Source: Alphaproteobacteria bacterium
Lineage (GTDB): Bacteria > Pseudomonadota > Alphaproteobacteria > Rhizobiales > Xanthobacteraceae
DNA: 8,849 bases
Direction of reading: 5' to 3'
Assembly (NCBI GenBank): GCA_005883115.1
Contig: VAZQ01000116.1
Coordinates: forward strand, 1 to 8,849
Shown: positions 1 through 6,913 of the stretch, in pieces
How the letters are laid out: each line of letters opens with the position of its first letter
Numbering within the stretch: the stretch's first letter is position 1
Position numbers and translations under genes: made by a program
Notes under the pieces: generated by a model
Told to the model about the DNA's origin: nothing
The model's input: the letters and a program-made list of their open reading frames with translations, nothing else
Database searches by the model: none

Positions 1-2
1 TC

Positions 3-539
3 AAGGCCGCGGGTTGCGATGCGCTGATCGTTGCGATCCTCCCGCCGTTCGCCGTGCAGGCGCTCCGCAAGGTCCGCGATCTCGGCTGGAAGCCGATTTT
101 TTTCATGAACAATGTCTCAACCTCGATACCCATTGTCCTCCAGCCGGCGGGCCTCGAGAGCAGCATCGGGTTGCTGTCCTCGGCCTACGTGAAGGACCCG
201 CTCGACCCTGCCTTTGAGAATGATTCTGGGCTGAAGGATTGGCGCGCCTGGATGAGCAAATATCTGCCGGGTGAGGACGTGCGCCGGCCGAGCTTCGTCT
301 TCGGCTACAACTCTGCGGCCGCGCTGGTGCAGGTACTCAAACAGGCCGGCAACGATCTTTCGCGCGAGAATATCATTCGGCAAGCGACGAACCTGCGCGA
401 CGTCGAGCTTCCAATGCTGCTGCCGGGCATCAAGGTCAACACCAGCCCGACCGACTATTATCCGGTCCAGCAGTTGCAGCTGGTGCGCTTCGACGGCAGG
501 CGCTGGGTACGCTTCGGGGATTTGGTCTACGACGAGTGA
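3..539 (+). CDS. Branched-chain amino acid-type ABC transporter substrate-binding protein, C-terminal part (5' end outside window)
   Basis: The open frame enters from the left edge (first full codon at base 3) and gives 178 residues ending DLVYDE-stop. It corresponds to the C-terminal half of a type-1 periplasmic binding fold (Peripla_BP_6 / LivK-like), which captures a solute in the periplasm and delivers it to a LivHMGF-type permease. Recognisable stretches are the lobe-2 strand and helix DALIVAILPPFAVQALRKV, the hinge-side GLLSSAYVKDPLDPAF, the helix FVFGYNSAAALVQVLKQAG, and the segment LPMLLPGIKVNTSPTDYYP. The last segment is highly characteristic of the very large rhizobial family annotated as ABC substrate-binding proteins. 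The GTG at 54 lies inside the domain and should not be taken as the start. No transporter partner lies downstream, so any permease and ATPase genes would have to be upstream. Substrates in this family range from amino acids to aromatic acids and amides and cannot be told from this fragment. Confidence 0.9.
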   Translation, partial: KAAGCDALIVAILPPFAVQALRKVRDLGWKPIFFMNNVSTSIPIVLQPAGLESSIGLLSSAYVKDPLDPAFENDSGLKDWRAWMSKYLPGEDVRRPSFVFGYNSAAALVQVLKQAGNDLSRENIIRQATNLRDVELPMLLPGIKVNTSPTDYYPVQQLQLVRFDGRRWVRFGDLVYDE

Positions 540-540
540 G

Positions 541-575
541 CCGGATCCTTGCGGAGGCACCAAGAGGCCCTCCGG
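541..575 (+). terminator. Candidate weak hairpin after the binding-protein gene
   Basis: Starting 12 bases after the stop codon at 537-539 there is a CGGAGG (552-557) and CCTCCG (569-574) inverted repeat with an 11-base loop. An outer CCGGA/TCCGG pair (541-545 with 571-575) could form an alternative stem. No T-tract follows, so this would be an imperfect intrinsic terminator at best. The rest of the 206-base gap up to 746 shows no further convincing gene or promoter. Confidence 0.25.
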
Positions 576-745
576 TCGTGCAAGATCACGCGTGCTGATC
601 TCCAGTAACGAGGAGAACTCGGGACCAATATCCGCGCGCCAGCTGTAAAACCTCGTGGTAATGCAGGAGGGCACAAAGCGGACGCATTACGCAGCGGACC
701 AGTCTGCAGGGCGGCTGGAGCTGTGCTATCTTTTCGGCCGCAAGG

Positions 746-2164
746 ATGAACGCGAGCACTTGCTCGACTGGCGCACCTTACTTAGTTGCCGCTGCCATGA
801 CCGAGAGCAGTCCGACCGAGCAGACGAATGCTCTTCTCGCCGCAGTCGTCGCCTCATCGATGGATGCTGTTTTCAGCATCGACACAAACGCAAGAATTCA
901 GACATGGAACTCGGCCGCTGAGCAACTCTACGGCTACATGGCTGCCGAAGCGATTGGCCAGTCGCTAAAGCTGCTCGCCCCCGATCCGACGAACTATGCG
1001 CCGGGGGAGAGATTCCTGCGCGTCCTTCAAGGCGAGCAGATTTATTTCGAAACGTCTCGGCGACGAAAAGACGGAAGCCTGGTCGAGGTTGGGATCAGCT
1101 CCGGCCCGATCCGGGACCCGAGTGGAAACGTGGTGGGTGTCTCGGTTGTCCATCGCGACATATCCGAACGCAAGCGCTCCGAACGCGACCTGCACGAGAT
1201 CCACCAATGGCTCGAAATGGCGCAAGAAGCAGGGGACGTCGCGCCGTGGGCGTACGACTCCGAGACCGGCGAGGTGCGCTGGACAAAGCAATTGTACCGA
1301 CAGCTGGGCTATGCTCCGGGCGAAGTCACACCGTCTCTGTCGACGTTTCGCGAGCGCGTACATCCCGACAATCAAGTGCGCCTCGCCGATATCCGCGAAA
1401 AAGAAAAGAAAGCCGAACCGGGCACTCAGCTCCAAGTCGAGCTGCGCCTTCTTCGGCCGAATGCGAGTTCATCCTGGATCGAGCGGCGCTCGCGGGTGGT
1501 CGAGCACCAAGGACGCCGGCACATCACCGGCGTCAACGTCGATATCACCCAGCGTAAGAAGCAAGAAGACAATTTGCGCTTCATCATGGATGAGCTGTCT
1601 CACCGCACGAAAAATCTGCTTTCGGTCGTGCAAGCAATGGCTTCGCAAACGGCGCGATACAGCGAAAGCTATTCAGATTTCGAGGAACGGTTTCTGGGAC
1701 GCATTCGAGCCTTGTCGCAATCGCACGATCTCCTCGTCAGTCAGAACTGGAGCGGCGCGCCGCTCCTGGAGTTGATCTTCGCGCAATTGATGCCGTTCGT
1801 GGAGGATCAGGCGCGGATCCAGACCACGGGACCTTCGATTTCCTTGCGAGCTCAAGCAGCCCAATCATTGGGAATAATTCTGCACGAGCTTGCAACCAAC
1901 GCCTCGAAATATGGGGCGCTCTCGGTACCGGCAGGGAAAATCATGATCCGGTGGGACTTCGTCCCGAAGTCGGTTCGCCTCAGCTGGCGCGAAAGGGACG
2001 GCCCTGCGGTGAAGTCCCCAACCCATTTCGGGTTCGGTCGAACCATCCTCGAGCGGATGGCAGGCGACATGTTCGGCGGGACCGCCAAGCTCGAGCTGTT
2101 GCCGACCGGAGCACACTGGAGCGCTTCCATTCCCCAATCGCTCATCGTCAAGCCGGCAGCCTGA
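746..2164 (+). CDS. PAS-PAS HWE-family sensor histidine kinase, soluble
   Basis: A 472-residue protein predicted to autophosphorylate on histidine and pass the phosphate to a response regulator. Residues ~28-140 form a PAS domain (SSMDAVFSIDTNARIQTWN, ending VVHRDISERKRSE). Residues ~155-270 form a second PAS_3-like domain ending GVNVDITQRKKQE. The dimerisation helix carries the phospho-acceptor His286 in DELSHRTKNLLSVVQ. The catalytic part shows the features that name the family: the N-box histidine and asparagine in HELATNASKYGAL (His380, Asn385), the W-x-E motif (Trp414, Glu416) in LSWRERDGP, and a short G-box HFGFGRTILERM. No membrane segment or signal peptide is visible, so it is probably cytoplasmic. 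No LOV-type cysteine motif is seen in PAS1, so light sensing is not supported. The start is uncertain. ATG746 has AAGG directly abutting it, and ATG797 (MTESSPTEQ), just before PAS1, is an equally possible start without a clear ribosome site. No response regulator gene lies beside it, so it is an orphan kinase within this window. Confidence 0.93.
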   Translation: MNASTCSTGAPYLVAAAMTESSPTEQTNALLAAVVASSMDAVFSIDTNARIQTWNSAAEQLYGYMAAEAIGQSLKLLAPDPTNYAPGERFLRVLQGEQIYFETSRRRKDGSLVEVGISSGPIRDPSGNVVGVSVVHRDISERKRSERDLHEIHQWLEMAQEAGDVAPWAYDSETGEVRWTKQLYRQLGYAPGEVTPSLSTFRERVHPDNQVRLADIREKEKKAEPGTQLQVELRLLRPNASSSWIERRSRVVEHQGRRHITGVNVDITQRKKQEDNLRFIMDELSHRTKNLLSVVQAMASQTARYSESYSDFEERFLGRIRALSQSHDLLVSQNWSGAPLLELIFAQLMPFVEDQARIQTTGPSISLRAQAAQSLGIILHELATNASKYGALSVPAGKIMIRWDFVPKSVRLSWRERDGPAVKSPTHFGFGRTILERMAGDMFGGTAKLELLPTGAHWSASIPQSLIVKPAA

Positions 2165-2172
2165 GCTCGGCC

Positions 2173-2217
2173 GTGACCTCGCGGGATCGTCACCCGATTG
2201 GGTCGCGTAGAAACGCG
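2173..2217. terminator. Possible hairpins in the convergent gap between kinase and MFS genes
   Basis: The two converging genes end 54 bases apart. The gap holds a GTGAC/GTCAC repeat (2173-2177 and 2189-2193) and a compact CGCGT-AGAA-ACGCG hairpin (2204-2217). Neither is followed by a run of T on either strand, so intrinsic termination is possible but weakly supported. The second hairpin ends one base before the MFS stop codon. Confidence 0.25.
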
Positions 2218-2218
2218 C

Positions 2219-3607
2219 CTAGGCCGACTCCGAAATCCAGCAGCTAAGGGCCGCGCCGATCATGCCGGCGAGCGCAATCATTATCAGCACGGCCGGAAAT
2301 CCTCCCAGCGCCAGCGCGCTGGCGCCCCCTGCAACGCCGCAGCTGCCGCCGAGAAACGTGCAGGCGTTGACGATCCCGGAACCTTGCCCCGCCTGCCCAC
2401 GCGAAAGGGCCGACAGCGCCAGGCGCGGCGCCAGCGCGTAAGGTACGGCGAGACCGGCGCCCATCACAAAAAACCCGATCGCCAGAAGGACCATCCCACC
2501 TCCAGCAGTGCTCAAGCCGATCACGCCACTTGCGATCGCGATCAGCGCCATGCCGCCCCGCATCGCATTGCGCAGCCCAATCCGAGCCGCCAGCGCGGGA
2601 GCCGAAAGAGCGAGCGCAAGCAGCGCCGCGCTCAGCGGCAGCAAGCAAGCGCCGGCCTCCAGCGCCGTCAGGCCAAATCCTTCCCGGCTCTGCGCATAGA
2701 GATTGAAATAGAGCAGCAGGCTCATGATGCTGAACATCGACAGCGAGCCGATGGCGAGCCCCATCACAAAGCCGCGGCGCGCGAAGAAGCTCAAGTCGAC
2801 GAGCGGCGCCGCGGCGCGCGTTTCGACTCTTAGCAGCAGAAAGAGCGCCGCGCCCGCCACTACGAATGGGCCGACAACCGGGAACGGTGCGGCCCGCGCA
2901 TGCGGCAATGCATGCAGCGCAAAGACGAGCGAGACCATCAACGTGACCAGCAAGACAAAGCCGATCCAATCCGCGCGGCGGCTTTTGCTCGGCGAACCAT
3001 GAGCGGTCACCGGGTCCGTGCAGGCGAGGCCGGCAATCGCGGCTAGCATGAGCGGGACGTTGGACCAGAAGATCACACGCCAGCCTGTGAAGTGAGTGAG
3101 CGTACCTCCGACCAGCGGTCCGATGCTGAAGCCAAGCATCAGAAAGCCGGTCCACGCGCCGATGGCTGCTGCCCTGCGCTCCGAGTGCGCGCTCGTATCG
3201 ACCGCAGCCAGCGTGCTGGGCACCGCGACCGCGGCAGCGAGGCCCTGCAAGGCGCGTCCTGCCAGCAGCGCAGCTTGAGCGTCGGCGGCGGCAATGATGC
3301 AGGAGCCGATGCCGAAAAGCGCCAATCCGACGATCGACGCCAGCCGTGCGCCGAACCGATCCGCCGCCCGCCCGCCAACCACGATAAAGGCGGCCGAGAC
3401 GACCAGATAGGAATTAACCGCCCACTCCACGCCTGCCGAGGTGAGGGAAAGCTCGGCGCGCATGTTCGGCAAGGCGGCCATGATCGCGGTGCTGTTGGCC
3501 CCAACCGCGAGCATCGCCAGACACGAGGACCACAGGACCGACGCCGTTCGTTGGGTCAACGTTGCTGCATCCTCAGCCCAGCATCGAGCGGATGCGACGC
3601 GGGCCAC
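2219..3607 (-). CDS. MFS transporter, DHA2 (EmrB/QacA-like) type
   Basis: A 462-residue, very hydrophobic inner-membrane protein, probably with 14 helices, expected to be a proton-driven exporter. Diagnostic motifs are motif A between helices 2 and 3, GGRAADRFGAR (~78-88), and the antiporter motif C, G-x8-G-x3-GP-x2-GG in GFLMLGFSIGPLVGG (~154-168). The latter marks drug:H+ antiporters rather than importers. GWRVIFWSNVP (~175-185) is typical of DHA2 members. The length suits the family. The start is uncertain: GTG at 3607 gives the longest form, but the first helix begins only around residue 22, and a TTG at 3559 (residue 17) with GAGG about 11 bases upstream is an alternative. It lies 102 bases downstream of the 3710-5041 permease on the same strand and could be its last co-transcribed neighbour, or a separate unit given the inverted repeat in that gap. 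Substrate unknown. Confidence 0.9.
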   Translation of the reverse strand: MARVASARCWAEDAATLTQRTASVLWSSCLAMLAVGANSTAIMAALPNMRAELSLTSAGVEWAVNSYLVVSAAFIVVGGRAADRFGARLASIVGLALFGIGSCIIAAADAQAALLAGRALQGLAAAVAVPSTLAAVDTSAHSERRAAAIGAWTGFLMLGFSIGPLVGGTLTHFTGWRVIFWSNVPLMLAAIAGLACTDPVTAHGSPSKSRRADWIGFVLLVTLMVSLVFALHALPHARAAPFPVVGPFVVAGAALFLLLRVETRAAAPLVDLSFFARRGFVMGLAIGSLSMFSIMSLLLYFNLYAQSREGFGLTALEAGACLLPLSAALLALALSAPALAARIGLRNAMRGGMALIAIASGVIGLSTAGGGMVLLAIGFFVMGAGLAVPYALAPRLALSALSRGQAGQGSGIVNACTFLGGSCGVAGGASALALGGFPAVLIMIALAGMIGAALSCWISESA

Positions 3608-3659
3608 AGCGCCGCGTGCATTTGTTTTTGAGTTGCCGTTGGATCTTGCTCGAAGTGCA

Positions 3660-3696
3660 TTGAGCGATCTAAGCCTTGCGTGCTGCGGACGCTCAA
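3660..3696 (-). repeat. Inverted repeat TTGAGCG/CGCTCAA between the two MFS genes
   Basis: A perfect 7-base inverted repeat (3660-3666 with 3690-3696, 23 bases apart) fills the centre of the 102-base gap between the stop of the 3710-5041 permease gene and the start of the DHA2 gene. Read in the direction of transcription it begins 13 bases past the permease stop codon. It could be a stem-loop that partly terminates or stabilises the upstream transcript, or an operator for the DHA2 gene. No T-tract follows, so termination is only a possibility. Confidence 0.3.
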
Positions 3697-3709
3697 AGTT
3701 GCGTCACAA

Positions 3710-5041
3710 CTACTCCGGCAGCGGCTTTCCGCGCGTCTCCGGCAGGAAAGGCGCCGCCACGAGAGTGAGGATATAAACCATCGCGATCACGACCGCGGCC
3801 TGGCTGAATCCGCCGAAATTCGCGATCAGCCAGCCCGAGATCAATGGACCGATCCATGCAATCAGGCGGGGCGTGTTGAACACGAACGCCGCTGCGGTCG
3901 CGCGCACGCGCGTCGGAAAGAGTTCCGGCAGCCATGCCGCCATCCAGGTGTACTGGCCGGATACGAAGATGCCGCTGAACGCTCCCGCCAACAACAGAAG
4001 CGTCAGGTCCTGCGTCCAGATGAAGAAGACCGGCACCGAAAGGAACGCGAGCGCAACATAGGCCATGGTGACCGGCTTGCGACCAAAGACATCGGCAAGG
4101 AAGCCGAATCCGGCATACCCAATGATGGCCGCGCCGTTGGCGGCCATCGCGACGTAGCTCGCCCATTGCTGCGCCGGCAGCCCGGCTTTGGCGGCGACGC
4201 TCGCCATGTAGGGCGGCATCCAGGCGGAGATTCCCCAAAAGGCAAACGTGGACGCGAGCGACATCAGGAAGGTGAGGATCAGGCGGGTGCGGATCTCGGG
4301 CTCCGCAAAGAGATCAACCACGGTGAAACGAGCAAGGGCTTCCTCCTGGCCGCTCAGAGCCGCGCCGCTGCGCTTGCGTTCGGTCGCGGCGGCGCGCCGC
4401 TCGTTCACGCGCTTCCACTTGTCGGATTCAGGGATCGCTCGCCTGATCCACAGCGTCAGCAGCGCCGGCACAACGCCGAGCAGGAACATGATGCGCCAAG
4501 CACCGGGGCCGAGCGGGCTGATGAAGAGCCACGCGAGCGAGGCCAGGAAGAAGCCGATGCCGAAGCCGCATTGCATCAGCCCGACACCCTTGCCGCGGTT
4601 CTTGTCGGGCCAGAGCTCGGACACGATCGAGGTGCCGGTCACCCATTCGGAGCCGATCGCAATCCCCACCAGAAAGCGCAACGCCGCGAAGGATAACCAG
4701 TCCCAAGCGAAAGCGCTCAGCCCGGTCATGATCGAATAGGCGAGGATCGCCAACATCATCGCGCGCTTGCGCCCGATGTAATCGGCGATCACGCCTCCGA
4801 TCAAGCCGCCGATTCCCCAGCCAAGCAGGGTGAGCGCGATGGTCGTGCCCGCATAGACCGGGATCTGGGCGTAGCTCGCAGGATCAAGCAGTTGGCGCAA
4901 TGCGACGCCGACCGAGATGACGAGCGCATAGGTTTCGTAGCCATCGAAGACCCAGCCGAGGTTCGACGCGATCAGCGTGTTCCATTGGGCACGGCCAAGT
5001 GAGCGATACCAGGGCTGCGAAACTGCGGCGAGGTCGGACAT
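3710..5041 (-). CDS. MFS permease, metabolite/organic acid:H+ symporter-like
   Basis: A 443-residue, 12-helix inner-membrane transporter predicted to import a small solute with protons. The opening LGWVFDGYETYALVIS (~29-43) places a charged Asp-Gly-Tyr-Glu patch in helix 1, as in the sialate/lactate (SHS) and metabolite:H+ symporter branches. Motif A appears twice, as GGVIADYIGRKRAM (~82-95) and FGFLADVFGRKPV (~312-324). PESDKW (~204-209) precedes a polar central loop rich in Arg, Glu and Ala. LPELFPTRVRATA (~371-383) and the terminal PETRGKPLPE are the usual C-terminal signatures. The start ATG at 5041 follows the DUF1989 stop by 4 bases. Its ribosome site (GAGGT on the minus strand, 5048-5052) overlaps the end of that gene, so translation is probably coupled and both proteins should serve one pathway. 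The solute is not readable from sequence; organic acids, amides or amidino compounds are all possible. Misassignment to a sister MFS family is possible. Confidence 0.92.
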   Translation of the reverse strand: MSDLAAVSQPWYRSLGRAQWNTLIASNLGWVFDGYETYALVISVGVALRQLLDPASYAQIPVYAGTTIALTLLGWGIGGLIGGVIADYIGRKRAMMLAILAYSIMTGLSAFAWDWLSFAALRFLVGIAIGSEWVTGTSIVSELWPDKNRGKGVGLMQCGFGIGFFLASLAWLFISPLGPGAWRIMFLLGVVPALLTLWIRRAIPESDKWKRVNERRAAATERKRSGAALSGQEEALARFTVVDLFAEPEIRTRLILTFLMSLASTFAFWGISAWMPPYMASVAAKAGLPAQQWASYVAMAANGAAIIGYAGFGFLADVFGRKPVTMAYVALAFLSVPVFFIWTQDLTLLLLAGAFSGIFVSGQYTWMAAWLPELFPTRVRATAAAFVFNTPRLIAWIGPLISGWLIANFGGFSQAAVVIAMVYILTLVAAPFLPETRGKPLPE

Positions 5042-5045
5042 GGCG

Positions 5046-5675
5046 TTACCTCAGAATTTCCAGCGTCAGCGGTTTGAGACGGAAGTTATTGCAGGCGTTG
5101 AACAGGACCGGACAATTGGAGATGGCGACGATCTGCGGCATCAGGGCGCGCATGACCATGTAATCGCCCGGTTTGCCCTTGGGCGGGCGGATCTCCCATT
5201 TGCCGTCCGCATCGTACGCGACCGTCATAAAGATATTGAAGCAGGCATCGGTGTTGAAGCTCAACCGATCCATGCCGTAGCCGCGAATGGCTGCCTCCAA
5301 GTTCGACTGGCAGTTCGGGGCACCCTTTCCCACCTCGCCGTAGCGCGCGATGTTGAGGTGCTCGCTGCAATATCCGCCGCCGCAATAGTTCTCACCCGTG
5401 AGGTCTTCCTCGATCTTCCACATTTCCCGGGTATGGTTGCTGTAGAGGCTGTGCGGCGCGGTGAATTTCCAGCTCAGGTTCACGGCGCGGCTCGAGTGCA
5501 TGCTAAGGAGCTCGCGCAGGTCATCGCGATTGAACGAGATGAAGTCTGCGACCTGCTCTCCCTCCGGCTGGGTGAGGCGCAGCCGCTGACCAGTTTTGAT
5601 CTCGAAGCCGACGTATCCACCCGGCGCAATCGTGACGGGCACCCCAGGATCCAACACTGCGCTCGCACCGCTCAT
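5046..5675 (-). CDS. DUF1989 / urea carboxylase-associated family protein
   Basis: The chosen start (ATG 5675) gives 209 residues. Conserved stretches cover the whole DUF1989 fold: VTIAPGGYVGFEIKTGQRLRL, EGEQVADFISFNRDDLRELLS (~38-58), SLYSNHTREMWKIEEDLTGEN (~76-96), APNCQSNLEAAIRGYGM, FNIFMTV, and KGKPGDYMVMRALM with AISNCPV near the end. Cys98, 103, 122, 145, 188 and 195 are present, and some may bind a metal (inference). Members of the family accompany urea/guanidine carboxylases; a paired set, CgdA/CgdB, has been described as carboxyguanidine deiminase, so hydrolysis or deimination of an amidino/amide group is a reasonable but unproven role. Here only one copy exists, with no carboxylase or allophanate hydrolase nearby. 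A 22-codon longer reading from 5741 is possible, but ATG 5675 has GGAAAGGA at 9 bases and the family alignment begins just after it. It is coupled to the downstream permease (4-base gap). Confidence 0.9.
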   Translation of the reverse strand: MSGASAVLDPGVPVTIAPGGYVGFEIKTGQRLRLTQPEGEQVADFISFNRDDLRELLSMHSSRAVNLSWKFTAPHSLYSNHTREMWKIEEDLTGENYCGGGYCSEHLNIARYGEVGKGAPNCQSNLEAAIRGYGMDRLSFNTDACFNIFMTVAYDADGKWEIRPPKGKPGDYMVMRALMPQIVAISNCPVLFNACNNFRLKPLTLEILR

Positions 5676-5684
5676 TCGAAAAAA

Positions 5685-5692
5685 TCCTTTCC
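5685..5692 (-). promoter_or_regulatory. Ribosome binding site fixing the DUF1989 start
   Basis: The minus strand reads GGAAAGGA here, 9 bases before ATG 5675. The upstream in-frame ATG at 5741 has no such site, so the shorter protein is preferred. Confidence 0.65.
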
Positions 5693-5737
5693 GCCGTGTA
5701 TAGCACCCGTGCGTCAAAAGCGATCTGCCACTATTAA

Positions 5738-5751
5738 ACACGCTGCCGTGT
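5738..5751 (-). terminator. Small hairpin after the flavin oxidoreductase gene
   Basis: On the minus strand, 7 bases beyond the stop codon of the 5759-6751 gene, ACACG-GCAG-CGTGT forms a 5-bp stem followed by TTAAT. It may act as a weak attenuator inside an 83-base gap, reducing expression of the two downstream genes relative to the first. A TATACA (5697-5702, minus) also lies in the gap, but no -35 hexamer sits at a proper distance from it, so an internal promoter is not established. Confidence 0.25.
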
Positions 5752-5758
5752 GACGCCG

Positions 5759-6751
5759 CTATCCTCCGAGCCGCGGCCGGATCACCCGTTCAAAAGCCTG
5801 GAGCTCGGCTTCCGGCATGGTGTAGCAGCGCTCGAGGTCATGCGCCGGGAACAAGAACACGTGCTCGACGCCTGCCTCTTCCCGCGCCTGCAGAAGGCGC
5901 TCGGCACAAGTTTCCGGTGGGCCGAACAATCCAAATGCATCCGCAATTTGCCGCGCTTGATCCTCACCTAGTGCCGCAGGATCGTGCGTTGGCTCGAGCT
6001 CGAACCCGGCCTCTTTCAACCAGTAAAGATTCGACGCGCTCGGATAGGCGAGAAAGGGTTGCCCCGGAGCGAACCAGCTTCGCACCCATCGCGTGCCCGC
6101 CTCGGCGGATCCGAGACCGAGCGTGATCACGAACACCACCGGGAAGCCGCTCAGTGAGCGGCCCGCCCGCGCTGCCCCTTGCTCCAGGTGACGAAGCGCT
6201 GCGCGGATAGATGCCGAATGCAGGCCAACCATGAGAAAGGCGCCGTCGGCCACCTCGCCGGCAAGTTCGATCATGCGGGGTCCCGCCGCCAGCAGATAAA
6301 CCGGCGTCGGTGTCGCGCTTCGGTTCCGCAGCCGGGTCGCCGTTGGGCCGAAGTCGACGCTCTCTCCGCCAAGGAGCTTTCGAATATCGCGGATCGCTTC
6401 CCGCATGACAGCCACGCGTGCGCGCGGCTGTCCTACACTCCGCGTCGAAATGAAACCGGGCGCCACAGTGAGGTAGGTGCGCCCCGGTGCAATCTCATGC
6501 AGGCTGTGGGCAAGCGAAGCGAGAACGAGCGGGTGGCGAACCAAGGGACTTGAGGTGGCGGGGAATAGCTGCAGGCGCTGCGTCGCCCGGCACGCCAGAG
6601 CCAGCGCCAGATACGCGTCCCGGCCGCTCGAGGGATGATCATGGATACCCACACCGTGGAAGCCTGCTTCCTCGCAGCGGCCGATGAAGGTAGCGAGCTC
6701 GGGCAAGGGCCGGCCAACGGGGACTCGGAGAGCGACGCGCATCGGGGTCAT
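5759..6751 (-). CDS. LLM-class (luciferase-like) flavin/F420-dependent oxidoreductase
   Basis: A 330-residue cytoplasmic TIM-barrel enzyme of the bacterial luciferase/methylene-tetrahydromethanopterin reductase superfamily, using FMNH2 or F420 to oxidise or oxygenate a small organic substrate. Evidence: the N-terminal strand and helix MRVALRVPVGRPLPELATFI with RCEEAGFHGVGIHDHP (~25-40), the strand ATSSPLVRHPLVLASLAHSL (~65-84), TYLTVAPGF (~92-100), the cofactor-site stretch LLAAGPRMIELAGEVADGAFL (~153-173), and the C-terminal FGPPETCAERLLQAREEAGVEHVFLFP (~276-302), which is typical of the Mer-like branch. A longer reading with 74 additional N-terminal residues is open, but it is Cys/Ser/Arg-rich and non-homologous. 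The true start is almost certainly ATG 6751, preceded by a perfect AAGGAGG at 8 bases. It is the first gene of the leftward block and is divergent from the LysR-like gene. The cofactor and substrate cannot be decided from sequence. Confidence 0.92.
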   Translation of the reverse strand: MTPMRVALRVPVGRPLPELATFIGRCEEAGFHGVGIHDHPSSGRDAYLALALACRATQRLQLFPATSSPLVRHPLVLASLAHSLHEIAPGRTYLTVAPGFISTRSVGQPRARVAVMREAIRDIRKLLGGESVDFGPTATRLRNRSATPTPVYLLAAGPRMIELAGEVADGAFLMVGLHSASIRAALRHLEQGAARAGRSLSGFPVVFVITLGLGSAEAGTRWVRSWFAPGQPFLAYPSASNLYWLKEAGFELEPTHDPAALGEDQARQIADAFGLFGPPETCAERLLQAREEAGVEHVFLFPAHDLERCYTMPEAELQAFERVIRPRLGG

Positions 6752-6759
6752 CTGACGAG

Positions 6760-6766
6760 CCTCCTT
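6760..6766 (-). promoter_or_regulatory. Strong Shine-Dalgarno deciding the LLM oxidoreductase start
   Basis: AAGGAGG on the minus strand lies 8 bases before ATG 6751. It rules in that start over the in-frame ATGs at 6769 and 6742 and over the much longer reading from 6973. Confidence 0.75.
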
Positions 6767-6832
6767 CATCTTTCGACCGCGACGATACGGAGCCTGCTCA
6801 GAATTGAGAACTACCCAGGCCGATAATCCGAA

Positions 6833-6861
6833 TGCCCGCTGCGGGCACAAGCGACAGTCGC
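6833..6861. promoter_or_regulatory. Candidate operator pair: two adjacent palindromes nearer the oxidoreductase gene
   Basis: A perfect 7-bp inverted repeat with a 1-base centre (6833-6847) is followed 3 bases later by a perfect 5-bp repeat with a 1-base centre (6851-6861). They sit 82-110 bases upstream of the oxidoreductase start, a suitable place for an activator or repressor site. The first could also form a transcript hairpin. Confidence 0.35.
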
Positions 6862-6913
6862 GTTTGCTTGCATGAGGGTCGCTTGGACACGGATCGGGAG
6901 CGCTACAGCTCGA

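Noticed and set aside
117..674. 185-codon minus-strand frame opposite the binding-protein gene
   Set aside because: Antisense to a well-conserved coding sequence and extending into a non-coding gap; no recognisable domain.
540..745. General stress response (EcfG-type GGAAC...CGTT) promoter ahead of the HWE kinase
   Set aside because: No GGAAC element with a suitably spaced CGTT is present in the gap.
2244..3155. 303-codon minus-strand frame overlapping the DHA2 gene in another phase
   Set aside because: Arg/Ala/Cys-rich shadow of the DHA2 transporter reading frame with no hydrophobic pattern or motif.
3680..4696. 338-codon open frame on the plus strand opposite the MFS permease
   Set aside because: Its product is dominated by Arg, His, Gly, Asp and Gln without any fold-like pattern, and it is antisense to a clearly conserved permease; long antisense frames are normal in GC-rich DNA.
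5697..5722. Promoter from TTGACG and TATACA in the oxidoreductase-DUF1989 gap
   Set aside because: The two hexamers are only 9 bases apart, far short of the 16-18 required.
5676..5741. 22-residue N-terminal extension of the DUF1989 protein
   Set aside because: The ribosome site and the onset of family similarity both favour ATG 5675.
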